Positions 7,826-15,087 of a stretch of DNA of 64,000 nt are shown here, one piece after another. This DNA is from Butyrivibrio sp. INlla18 (GTDB lineage Bacteria; Bacillota; Clostridia; Lachnospirales; Lachnospiraceae), in assembly GCF_900103635.1 (NCBI RefSeq), contig NZ_FMXK01000010.1, positions 1 to 64,000 on the forward strand, read 5' to 3'. The notes below the pieces were generated by a model. That model was not told the origin of the DNA. It was given only the letters and a program-made list of their open reading frames with translations, and did no database searches. The position numbers were made by a program, and so were the translations under genes. Positions within the stretch are counted from its first letter, which is position 1, and every line of letters starts with the position of its first letter.

Positions 7826-8878
7826 ATGAAAATTGCGCAGGCAAATGTGAACATGGTCTCAACCAACAGGTACTACGAGGAAAACTCGGTTACGGTACAG
7901 ACTGGTATGGTGACCAAAGGCTCTTTTCTTGAGAATCTAAATGATCAGGAAAAGAAAATGGATAGCCTGGAATTATCCAAAACAAGCGATGAAAATGAGG
8001 CAGTAAGCAGCCAGTCCTATTCATCGCTAAAACCATCAAAGACTGAGCAGATCAGCAGGATTGGATCTACGCTGGAGGATCAGCTTGCTGAGATAAGGAG
8101 CACTCTTCTTTCGAGAATCTTACAGCTCCTTGAACTTCTTGGTGGTGAAAACCAGAGCAAGTATTATCAAAAAGCTCTCGGTGACGTCTCAGGGCTGCTG
8201 GAAAACAATTCATATCTAAGTGTTACCACAATTGAAAATGTTCATATTGAGGAAGAACAGACTACATTTTCAGGACAGGGGCTGGCCCTTACTGAAGATG
8301 GCAGAACAATTGACTTTAATGTCGAGTTCTCACTGTCCAGACGCTTATGTGAATATGCTGGAATAAGCGTTGCCACAGCAGGTCACTTCCTTGATCCCCT
8401 TGTTATCAATGTTGGAAGCGATGTAACGAGCATCAGCGATCAGTCCTTCTATTTTGACCTAGACAGTGATGGCCAGGAGGAAAAGATCTCTAACCTTGGC
8501 GCAGGCAGTGGCTTCCTTGCACTTGATAAGAATGGTGATGGCAAGATAAACAACGGCTTGGAGCTCTTTGGCACAAAGAGTGGAAATGGCTTCAAAGATC
8601 TTGCTATGTATGACAAAGATGGAAATGGCTGGATCGACGAAAACGACGAAGTCTACGAACATCTCAGAGTCTGGCTTCGTGATGAAGACGGAACCGACCG
8701 TCTCTTGTCCCTTTCAGAAGCAGACGTAGGCGCTATCTATCTTGGAAGCGCTGAAACTGAGTTTACGCAGTACAACAGCTCTTTTGCCGTGGCAGGAATG
8801 CTCCGCGCCAGCGGCATGTTCCTCAAGGAGAGCGGCGGAGTTGGCACGCTGCAGCAGGTAGATATGGCAGCCATGTAA
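7826..8878 (+). CDS. Protein with EF-hand/dockerin-like calcium motifs
   Basis: This 350-residue protein has no signal peptide. Its N-terminus, MKIAQANVNMVSTNRYYE, is a conserved opening in a Clostridia family I know only as hypothetical. Residues 35-125 are polar and helical. Residues 130-190 are beta-rich. Residues 205-285 carry four Asp-rich loops: DLDSDGQEE, DKNGDGKIN, DKDGNGWID and DENDEV. Their spacing resembles EF-hand or FG-GAP/VCBS calcium loops. AAGGAGG lies 5 bases before the ATG. The leader holds an attenuator-like hairpin and a possible motility-sigma promoter, so a flagellum-associated or surface role is an inference. It is not an enzyme I can name. Confidence 0.7.
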   Translation: MKIAQANVNMVSTNRYYEENSVTVQTGMVTKGSFLENLNDQEKKMDSLELSKTSDENEAVSSQSYSSLKPSKTEQISRIGSTLEDQLAEIRSTLLSRILQLLELLGGENQSKYYQKALGDVSGLLENNSYLSVTTIENVHIEEEQTTFSGQGLALTEDGRTIDFNVEFSLSRRLCEYAGISVATAGHFLDPLVINVGSDVTSISDQSFYFDLDSDGQEEKISNLGAGSGFLALDKNGDGKINNGLELFGTKSGNGFKDLAMYDKDGNGWIDENDEVYEHLRVWLRDEDGTDRLLSLSEADVGAIYLGSAETEFTQYNSSFAVAGMLRASGMFLKESGGVGTLQQVDMAAM

Positions 8879-8969
8879 AAGAGCTCCGGCTCCGAAAATT
8901 AGTAGATAAAAAGCCTTGAAAAGTGTATAGTTAAATAGCTGAAAAAAATAACGATTCGGGGAGTTTACA

Positions 8970-9575
8970 ATGGGTAAATTATATTTCAGATATGGAGCTA
9001 TGGGGAGTTCTAAAACGGCTAATGCACTGATGGTGCGCTATAACTATATCGAAAAGGGTCAGAATGCGATTCTTTTAAAACCAAAGGCTGACAACCGCGA
9101 CGGAGATACAACTATAAGGTCAAGAATAGGACTAAGCGCAGAGTGCACCTTCGTTGAAGATTTTCTTGATGAAGTCAAAAATGAGTGGTATACAGGTAAG
9201 TCCAATGCATGGGACAAGCTTGACTGCGTAATAGTCGATGAAGCGCAGTTCCTCACCGAGGAGCAGGTAGATCTCCTTGCTGAGATCGTGGACAAGTATG
9301 ATCTTCCTGTAATTTGCTACGGACTTAGGACTGATTTCACAAGCCATCTTTTTTCAGGCTCCAAGAGGCTTATGGAAATCGCCAACTATATAGAAGAAGT
9401 GCCAACTGTCTGCTGGTGTGGACGAAGAGCCCACTTCAACGCTCGCGTGAGCAACGGAAAAATTGTGAGAAGTGGCGAACAGATCATGATGGGTGGCAAC
9501 GAATCTTACGTATCACTCTGTAGGAGACATTTCCTCAGCGGCGAAGTTGACGGAGCTAGAGAAAGAGAAATTTAA
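8970..9575 (+). CDS. tdk: Thymidine kinase
   Basis: This 201-residue type II thymidine kinase phosphorylates thymidine to dTMP in nucleotide salvage. The N-terminal P-loop region reads FRYGAMGSSKTANAL. The Walker-B-like stretch is VIVDEAQFLTEEQ with the catalytic Glu. The lasso domain carries zinc-binding cysteines in TVCWCGRRAHFNARV and VSLCRRHF. The length is typical (190-210). GGGGAG lies 7 bases before the ATG. The gene is monocistronic and followed by a strong terminator. Confidence 0.95.
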   Translation: MGKLYFRYGAMGSSKTANALMVRYNYIEKGQNAILLKPKADNRDGDTTIRSRIGLSAECTFVEDFLDEVKNEWYTGKSNAWDKLDCVIVDEAQFLTEEQVDLLAEIVDKYDLPVICYGLRTDFTSHLFSGSKRLMEIANYIEEVPTVCWCGRRAHFNARVSNGKIVRSGEQIMMGGNESYVSLCRRHFLSGEVDGAREREI

Positions 9576-9604
9576 TAGAGGTAGACAAGACCCAGACAAT
9601 AATG

Positions 9605-9640
9605 TGCGTACCGGCTTATCCAGGCTGGTACGCATTTTTT
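9605..9640 (+). terminator. Intrinsic terminator of tdk
   Basis: TGCGTACC (9605-9612) pairs with GGTACGCA (9627-9634), with partial pairing extending into the loop, and six T follow directly. Confidence 0.85.
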
Positions 9641-9671
9641 ACGATTTTATACTTTTTTAATTTTTAGGGTG

Positions 9672-9782
9672 TTGACTTCTTGTTCTAGTTGTTCTATAAC
9701 ATACTTGTAACAAGAAATTGGCAGCCAACATTAGAGAGTGCTAATTAAATTTTAAACAACACATCTCAGTGCGCTCTAATGT
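9672..9782 (+). promoter_or_regulatory. hsp20 promoter with long-range inverted repeat
   Basis: TTGACT (9672-9677), a 17-base spacer and TATAAC (9695-9700) form a good housekeeping promoter. Downstream, ACATTAGAG (9728-9736) is the inverse of CTCTAATGT (9774-9782). Between them lies GAGTGCTAA (9736-9744), identical to one half of the CIRCE element bound by HrcA. The other CIRCE half is absent. The 5' leader of about 135 bases could act as an RNA thermometer or repressor target. Confidence 0.5.
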
Positions 9783-9842
9783 CAACTGCTACAAACTACT
9801 ACAACCTACAACAAGTATAAAATAGAAAAGGAGTGATGACTT

Positions 9843-10307
9843 ATGTTGATGCCTATGATTTGGAGTAACAATGATATCTTTGATGAAATGGACAATTTCT
9901 TTAACAGAGGACTTTTTGATGGTCTGTGCGACAATACCGCTTCTGACAAGCAGTTCCAGTCAATGACAGGCCTCATGAAGACTGATGTTATCGAGAAAGA
10001 TGACAGCTATCAGCTGGAAGCTGAACTCCCTGGATTTAATAAAGAAGATATCAAGATTGATCTTAAAAATGATGTCTTGACAATTAGTGCTTCACACAGC
10101 GAAAATAAGGATGATAAAGATAATAACGGCAAATATATCCGTCGTGAGAGAAGAAGTTCATCCTTCCAGAGATCCTTCCGTGTAGATGGCCTTAAACCTG
10201 AGGACATAATTGCACAGTACAGAAACGGCGTACTTACAGTTAGTCTTCCAAAGAAAGAGGCAATTCCTGAGAAGGAAGAGGCAGCCAGAATCGAAGTTAA
10301 AGATTAA
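9843..10307 (+). CDS. Small heat shock protein Hsp20
   Basis: This 154-residue ATP-independent chaperone of the alpha-crystallin family has a short N-terminal arm (residues 1-45). The alpha-crystallin domain runs from about 46 to 140 (TDVIEKDDSYQLEAELPGF, then the A-x-x-x-n-GVLTV pattern as AQYRNGVLTVSLPK), with a short charged tail. It holds unfolding proteins during stress. AAAGGAG lies before the ATG. Transcription probably starts near 9707 and ends or pauses at the hairpin at 10359. Confidence 0.93.
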   Translation: MLMPMIWSNNDIFDEMDNFFNRGLFDGLCDNTASDKQFQSMTGLMKTDVIEKDDSYQLEAELPGFNKEDIKIDLKNDVLTISASHSENKDDKDNNGKYIRRERRSSSFQRSFRVDGLKPEDIIAQYRNGVLTVSLPKKEAIPEKEEAARIEVKD

Positions 10308-10358
10308 GACCTTTGAATAAATCTGACATCTTGATCGTAGCTTATAATCTAAGATATG

Positions 10359-10408
10359 ACCTCTGCTTTTTACGGCATTATATATGCCTAGAAAGCAGAG
10401 GTATTTTT
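10359..10408 (+). promoter_or_regulatory. Hairpin that can sequester the ribosome binding site of the HicB-like gene
   Basis: ACCTCTGCTTT (10359-10369) pairs perfectly with AAAGCAGAGGT (10392-10402), with a nested GGCAT/ATGCC stem in the loop. Five T follow at 10404-10408. It can terminate hsp20 transcription. The only Shine-Dalgarno-like bases for the next gene, AGAGG at 10397-10401, lie inside the 3' arm, and the ATG is at 10409. Confidence 0.6.
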
Positions 10409-10615
10409 ATGTCTACTGATAAATTAGAATACGAAGGCTACACAGGAACCGTTAACTACGACAAGAACTGCGACTACTACACAGGCGAAGTCGAGATTGA
10501 CGGCGAGATCTACACCTACGAAGGTGACACTTTGGCGGAACTCCGCGAGGACTTTGAAGACATAATCGATTCGATTATTGCTTTTAATGATATGGATGAT
10601 GAGGAAGAAGATTAA
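10409..10615 (+). CDS. Orphan HicB-like small acidic protein
   Basis: The 68-residue product fits the HicB antitoxin core: YTGTVNYDKNCDYYTGEVEI, then YEGDTLAELREDFEDIIDSI. There is no DNA-binding domain and no HicA-like toxin (about 60 residues with a conserved His) next to it. The ATG at 10409 is the best start. An upstream TTG reading would place unrelated residues before the domain. The end is very acidic (DMDDEEED). glnA begins 16 bases later, so the two are likely co-transcribed, which is an unusual context for an antitoxin. It may be a domesticated HicB fold with another role. Confidence 0.7.
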   Translation: MSTDKLEYEGYTGTVNYDKNCDYYTGEVEIDGEIYTYEGDTLAELREDFEDIIDSIIAFNDMDDEEED

Positions 10616-10631
10616 TTAGGAGGGTTTGGAA

Positions 10632-11939
10632 ATGGCCAGATACACCAAGGAAGACATTTTTAGGATTGTCGAAGAAGAAGATGTAGCATTTATCAGACTG
10701 CAGTTTTGCGATATCTTTGGTATTCCAAAGAATATTGCTATCGCAGCAAGCAAGCTCGAAAGCGCTCTTAACAATGAGTGCATGTTTGATGGCGTGTCCG
10801 TAGAGGGCTTCATGAGAAGCGACGAAAGCGACATGTATCTTTATCCCGATCTCGACAGCTTCGAGATCTATCCATGGAGACCACAGTCAGGCAAGGTTGC
10901 CAGAATGTTCTGTAATGTCTACACAGCAGATGGCAAGCCTTTTGCAGGTGACTCCAGAAACGTTCTTCATGAAGTTGTCAAAAGAGCTAAGGACATGGGC
11001 CTTAACTTCAAGATCAATCCGGAGCCTGAGTTCTTTTTATTCGACTATGATGATGACGGACAGCCTACAACCAAGACTCACGAAAGAGGCGGCTACTTTG
11101 ACGTAGCACCAGCTGATCAGGGCGAGAACGTACGTCGTGACATCATCTTGAACCTTGAGGAAATGGGATTTGATATCTCCTCTTCTCACCACGAGATTGC
11201 TCCTGCTCAGCACGAGATCGACTTCAAAGAAGAAGACGCTGAGCGCACAGCAGACATGATCATGACTTTCAGAATGGCAGTTAAGACAATTGCCAAAAAG
11301 CACGGTCTCTACGCTACATTCATGCCAAAGCCAGTTGAGGGAATCCCTGGTTCAGGTATGCACATCAACATCATCGCTGAAGATGAAAAGGGCAATAACA
11401 TCTTCTGTGGAGAAGGCGAGAGGCTTTCAGATACAGCCAAGCACTTCATTGCCGGCGTACTTGCACACGTTAAGGGCATGACTCTTGTAACTAACCCTGT
11501 AGTTAATTCCTACAAGAGACTTGTTCCAGGCTATGATGCACCAGTTAACGTTTCCTGGTCTTCTCTTTCCGCTAACAGAAGTGCCCTTATCAGAATCCCT
11601 TCCAATAAGGGTAACGGCACTAGAATCGAGCTTAGAAACCCTGATGCAACCTGCAATCCATATCTTGCAATTGCGCTTATCCTTGCTGCCGGAATGGACG
11701 GTATCGCCAATAAGATGACTCCTCCAGCAGAAGTTAGTGACAACAACGAAAGCGGTCTTGAGACTCTTCCACTTACACTCGGTGAGGCTCTCCGCGCTTA
11801 TCAGGCTGATCCTTTTGTAAAAGAGGTCCTTGGAGATTCAATCTACAACAAGATCTTAGAAGCCAAGAACAAAGAATGGAAAGACTTCCGTACCTGCGTA
11901 ACTCAGTGGGAAGTCGGCAAATACCTTAATCTCTTCTAA
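10632..11939 (+). CDS. glnA: Glutamine synthetase type I
   Basis: This 435-residue GSI enzyme makes glutamine from glutamate, ammonia and ATP as a dodecamer. Visible signatures are the beta-grasp N-domain (FCDIFGIPKN), GSGMHINI, the ATP/glutamate-binding NPVVNSYKRLVPGYDAPVN, SANRSALIRIP and RIELRNPDATCNPYLA. The length and absence of the tyrosine adenylylation region fit the GSI-alpha type of Firmicutes. I place the start at the ATG at 10632, preceded by AGGAGG. An in-frame TTG 6 bases earlier is too close to that site. An ANTAR regulator gene follows 35 bases after the stop, a pairing common in Clostridia. I see no clear two-hexaloop ANTAR target directly upstream. Confidence 0.95.
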   Translation: MARYTKEDIFRIVEEEDVAFIRLQFCDIFGIPKNIAIAASKLESALNNECMFDGVSVEGFMRSDESDMYLYPDLDSFEIYPWRPQSGKVARMFCNVYTADGKPFAGDSRNVLHEVVKRAKDMGLNFKINPEPEFFLFDYDDDGQPTTKTHERGGYFDVAPADQGENVRRDIILNLEEMGFDISSSHHEIAPAQHEIDFKEEDAERTADMIMTFRMAVKTIAKKHGLYATFMPKPVEGIPGSGMHINIIAEDEKGNNIFCGEGERLSDTAKHFIAGVLAHVKGMTLVTNPVVNSYKRLVPGYDAPVNVSWSSLSANRSALIRIPSNKGNGTRIELRNPDATCNPYLAIALILAAGMDGIANKMTPPAEVSDNNESGLETLPLTLGEALRAYQADPFVKEVLGDSIYNKILEAKNKEWKDFRTCVTQWEVGKYLNLF

Positions 11940-11974
11940 ATTTACTACTTAATGAAAGCTTCGAGGATTTTGGG

Positions 11975-12523
11975 TTGAATATCATTGTAGCCTTTGCTAA
12001 GACCGACGATGGTCTTAAGTTTAAGAGCATATTGGGCCGTGGTGGATACGATAACGTAGTCGTCTGCTCCTCTGGAATGCAGGCTTTATCTGCCATGGAA
12101 GATTTAGGAAGCGGTGTCGTTATATGCGGTCACCGCTTAAGTGACATGCTCTACAATGAACTCCTCGATAATATGCCCGAGTACTTCCAGATGCTTATGG
12201 TGGCTTCTCCAGACAAGGCGCCATTTGATAACTCAGATGGCAAGCTCATCTTCCTTCAATCACCATTAAAAAAGTCAGAGCTCTTTTCATCCCTTAGCAT
12301 GATGCTAGAGGGCGTAAGCAGACGTAAAAAGAAAGCAAAAGAGCGCCGCATGCAGCGAAGTGCTGCGGATCAAAAGACAATAGATGATGCCAAACACTTG
12401 CTGATGGAAAGGCATCATATGACTGAGCCTGAAGCTCATAAATATCTCCAAAAATGTGCCATGGATTCAGGAACTGGCCTCCTTGAAACCGCGGAGATGG
12501 TAATATCACTTTCGGAGATCTAA
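11975..12523 (+). CDS. ANTAR-domain RNA-binding regulator (AmiR/NasR type)
   Basis: The 182-residue protein has a degenerate receiver-like domain (residues 1-110) and a C-terminal ANTAR domain (about 125-180; IDDAKHLLMERHHMTEPEAH, then LLETAEMVI). ANTAR proteins bind paired hexaloop hairpins in nascent RNA and prevent termination, usually of nitrogen genes. The receiver lacks an obvious phospho-acceptor cluster, so the signal may not be phosphorylation. The start appears to be TTG at 11975 preceded by GAGGA, and no better ATG is nearby. It follows glnA, which supports a role in ammonia assimilation. It ends at a perfect palindromic terminator. Confidence 0.85.
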   Translation: MNIIVAFAKTDDGLKFKSILGRGGYDNVVVCSSGMQALSAMEDLGSGVVICGHRLSDMLYNELLDNMPEYFQMLMVASPDKAPFDNSDGKLIFLQSPLKKSELFSSLSMMLEGVSRRKKKAKERRMQRSAADQKTIDDAKHLLMERHHMTEPEAHKYLQKCAMDSGTGLLETAEMVISLSEI

Positions 12524-12524
12524 G

Positions 12525-12588
12525 AAAAAGGGCCAAGGGGACGGGGGTGGTGAGCTAGCTCACCACCCCCGTCCCCTTGGCTCTTTTT
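12525..12588. repeat. Perfect palindrome/bidirectional terminator, divergent member of the GGGACGG repeat family
   Basis: A 50-base perfect palindrome (12532-12581) has arms starting GCCAAGGGGACGGGGGTGG, flanked by A- and T-runs on both sides. It sits between convergent genes, 1 base from one stop codon region and 6 bases from the other. The GGGGACGGGG core links it to the other palindromes in this window. Confidence 0.8.
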
Positions 12589-12594
12589 TGTTTA

Positions 12595-13761
12595 TCACAT
12601 AAATATATTTCTGATTCTTCTAGTTACATTTCCTGTGCCGTAGTCAGCTTTCTGAGTCATCATCAGGAATGTAGTCTTGGTGGATGGATCATTCATAAAG
12701 TATGTTCCAAGCCATCCATCCCAACCGTATTCACCCTTGTTTCCAAGAATAAGCGCCTGTTTTGGATCATCCATGACACGCATGAGGTTACCATATGTGT
12801 GACCCTCAAGTCCGCGCCAGTTCCAAAGGTCTTTCTGCTGATACTCTAGGAGCTTACCTGTTGTAAGGAACTTCACAGCTGATTCTGTAAGAATTACCTT
12901 TCCTCTGTAAACGCCATCATCTATGAGCATTCTGGCAAAGTGTGAATAGTCATCTAATGTTGAGAAAAGACCTGCTCCGCCTGATTCAAAAGCGTTAACT
13001 CCGCCGTTATTTCTAATACCAAGATTATTGCCCTTGTATTCTTCGAGGTCATTACCCTTTGCCTGATAAGCATGGGCAAGACGAGGTTTCTTTTCATCTG
13101 GAACAAAGAATGCTGTATCAACCATCTCAAGAGGATCAAAAAGTCTCTCTTTGAGGAACTCGCTGTACTTCATACCTGAAGCTTTCTCGATAACAGCACC
13201 GAGGATATCTGCTGATGTTCCATACTGCCAATGGCTTCCAGGGAGGAAATTGAGTGGAAGCTTACCAAGCTTTTCAGCAAACTCCAAAGTTGACATCTGG
13301 TTATCAGATGAGAGGCGATCAATAAGTTCATCAAATAAAACGCCTGTCTCTTTTTCGGCTTCTGAATTAACACCTGGATAAACAAGTCCTGATGTCATGT
13401 TCATAAGCTCGAAGATCCTCATCTTCTTATCTTCAGGAACCTTGTGCTTTTGGCCGTTCTCATCAAGGTATTCCTGATCATTAAAGCTATCTATGTATTT
13501 GCCTACTGGCTCGCACAGATCAACGATTCCGTCCTGCACAAGGAGCATCATTGCTGCGGCTGTAATAGGCTTGGACTGTGAATACAGATGGAAGATAGTG
13601 TCTCTTTCGATAGGTACCTTATCCTCTTCGTCAGCATAACCGCTCTTTAAAAAGAACTTCTCTGTTCCATCCTGTATTAGAAGCGCGCTTACACCTGCAA
13701 GCTCTCTCTCTGCCACCGCGCGGTCCATACATTTCTGTATTAGTGCTAATTTGTCTCTCAT
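12595..13761 (-). CDS. Serine hydrolase of the class C beta-lactamase/esterase family
   Basis: The 388-residue protein has the beta-lactamase fold. The S-x-x-K motif appears as Ser61-Gln-Ser-Lys64 in FHLYSQSKPITAA. A tyrosine-containing second motif is near WQYGTSADILG. The end HTYGNLMRV...YGWDGWLGTYF resembles EstB-type esterases. There is no signal peptide, so it acts in the cytosol. Substrates of this family are esters or D-peptides, and beta-lactam resistance is unlikely. It lies 15 bases upstream of nothing obvious in function; metY precedes it by 15 bases on the same strand, so they may share a transcript. Confidence 0.8.
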   Translation of the reverse strand: MRDKLALIQKCMDRAVAERELAGVSALLIQDGTEKFFLKSGYADEEDKVPIERDTIFHLYSQSKPITAAAMMLLVQDGIVDLCEPVGKYIDSFNDQEYLDENGQKHKVPEDKKMRIFELMNMTSGLVYPGVNSEAEKETGVLFDELIDRLSSDNQMSTLEFAEKLGKLPLNFLPGSHWQYGTSADILGAVIEKASGMKYSEFLKERLFDPLEMVDTAFFVPDEKKPRLAHAYQAKGNDLEEYKGNNLGIRNNGGVNAFESGGAGLFSTLDDYSHFARMLIDDGVYRGKVILTESAVKFLTTGKLLEYQQKDLWNWRGLEGHTYGNLMRVMDDPKQALILGNKGEYGWDGWLGTYFMNDPSTKTTFLMMTQKADYGTGNVTRRIRNIFM

Positions 13762-13776
13762 AATAATCTCCGGTCT

Positions 13777-15054
13777 TTATTTCAAAGCATTTGCAATATC
13801 TGCGATAAGGTCTTCCTTGTCTTCAAGTCCACAAGAAATTCTGATAAGTCCTGCTGGGATACCAGCTGCTTCAAGCTGTTCGTCTGTCATCTGACGGTGA
13901 GTTGATGTTGCAGGGTTGAGGCAACATGTTCTGGCATCAGCTACGTGAGTTTCGATAGCTGCAATCTTGAGTTTCTTCATAAAGCTCTCCGCTGCTGCTC
14001 TTCCGCCCTCAAGCTCAAATGAAACAACGCCGCAACCACCGTTTGGCATGTACTTCTGAGCAATCTCATAATATGGATCAGACTCAAGTCCAGGATAGTT
14101 AACCTTCTTGACCTGTGGCTGCTCCTGAAGGAACTTAGCAACTGCAAGTCCGTTCTCTACATGCTTTGGCATACGAACATGAAGTGATTCAAGTCCAAGA
14201 TTTAAGATAAATGCATTCTGTGGAGACTGAATGCATCCAAAGTCTCTCATAAGCTGTGATGTGCACTTTGTAATGAATGCACCTTCTTTGCCGAACTTCT
14301 CAGCATATACGATTCCGTGATATGAATTATCTGGCTGTGTAAGTCCTGGGAACTTGTCAGCATGTGCCATCCAATCGAGCTTACCTGAATCAACGATGAC
14401 ACCACCAACTGCAGCTCCGTGGCCATCCATATACTTGGTTGTTGAATGAGTTACGATATCTGCGCCCCATTCGATAGGTCTGCAGTTAACTGGTGTTGGG
14501 AATGTATTGTCCACAATAAGTGGAACACCGTGGCTGTGTGCAGCCTTGGCAAATTTCTCTATATCAAGAACTGTAAGAGCTGGGTTAGCAATTGTCTCGC
14601 CAAATACTGCTCTTGTGTTGTCCTTAAAAGCTGCATTAAGCTCATCCTCTGTGCAATCAGGTGAAACAAATGTAACTGTTACTCCCATCTTTGCCATAGT
14701 TACAGCAATGAGATTAAATGTTCCACCATAGATTGAAGATGAAGCTACGATGTGGCTTCCGCATTCACAAATATTAAACAGAGCGAAGAAATTAGCAGCC
14801 TGTCCAGATGATGTGAGCATAGCAGCTGTGCCGCCCTCAAGTGCTGCAATCTTGGCAGCTACATAATCATTGGTTGGGTTCTGAAGTCTGGTATAGAAAT
14901 ATCCTGAAGCTTCAAGATCAAAAAGCTTACCCATATCCTCACTGGTGTCATACTTAAAAGTTGTAGACTGGATGATAGGTATCTGACGTGGTTCGCCATT
15001 ACCTGGAGTATATCCTGCCTGTACACATCTGGTTCCGATTCCCTGCTGACTCAT
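13777..15054 (-). CDS. metY: O-acetylhomoserine aminocarboxypropyltransferase (sulfhydrylase)
   Basis: This 425-residue PLP enzyme of the Cys/Met metabolism family makes homocysteine from O-acetylhomoserine and sulfide. It shows the N-terminal IIQSTTFKYDTSEDMG, YTRLQNPTND, GGTAAMLTSSGQAA and the PLP lysine Lys207 in THSTTKYMDGHG. The length (425-430) and insertion pattern fit MetY rather than the shorter MetB/MetC (about 380). Only 33 bases separate it from the upstream gene and I see no S-box or T-box leader, so it is probably transcribed from further upstream or from within that gene. Confidence 0.92.
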   Translation of the reverse strand: MSQQGIGTRCVQAGYTPGNGEPRQIPIIQSTTFKYDTSEDMGKLFDLEASGYFYTRLQNPTNDYVAAKIAALEGGTAAMLTSSGQAANFFALFNICECGSHIVASSSIYGGTFNLIAVTMAKMGVTVTFVSPDCTEDELNAAFKDNTRAVFGETIANPALTVLDIEKFAKAAHSHGVPLIVDNTFPTPVNCRPIEWGADIVTHSTTKYMDGHGAAVGGVIVDSGKLDWMAHADKFPGLTQPDNSYHGIVYAEKFGKEGAFITKCTSQLMRDFGCIQSPQNAFILNLGLESLHVRMPKHVENGLAVAKFLQEQPQVKKVNYPGLESDPYYEIAQKYMPNGGCGVVSFELEGGRAAAESFMKKLKIAAIETHVADARTCCLNPATSTHRQMTDEQLEAAGIPAGLIRISCGLEDKEDLIADIANALK

Positions 15055-15087
15055 TTCTTCATCTCCTCTTAATATTAAATTTTAGAA

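Noticed and set aside
9728-9782. Complete CIRCE element (HrcA site)
   Set aside because: Only one half, GAGTGCTAA, is present. TTAGCACTC is missing at the required N9 spacing.
10409-10615. Complete HicAB toxin-antitoxin system
   Set aside because: No HicA toxin lies on either side, and the next gene is glnA.
12595-13761. True class C beta-lactamase (antibiotic resistance)
   Set aside because: There is no signal peptide and the sequence resembles EstB-type esterases; resistance cannot be claimed.
15055-15087. SAM or T-box riboswitch before metY
   Set aside because: Only 33 bases separate metY from the upstream gene and no structured leader is visible.
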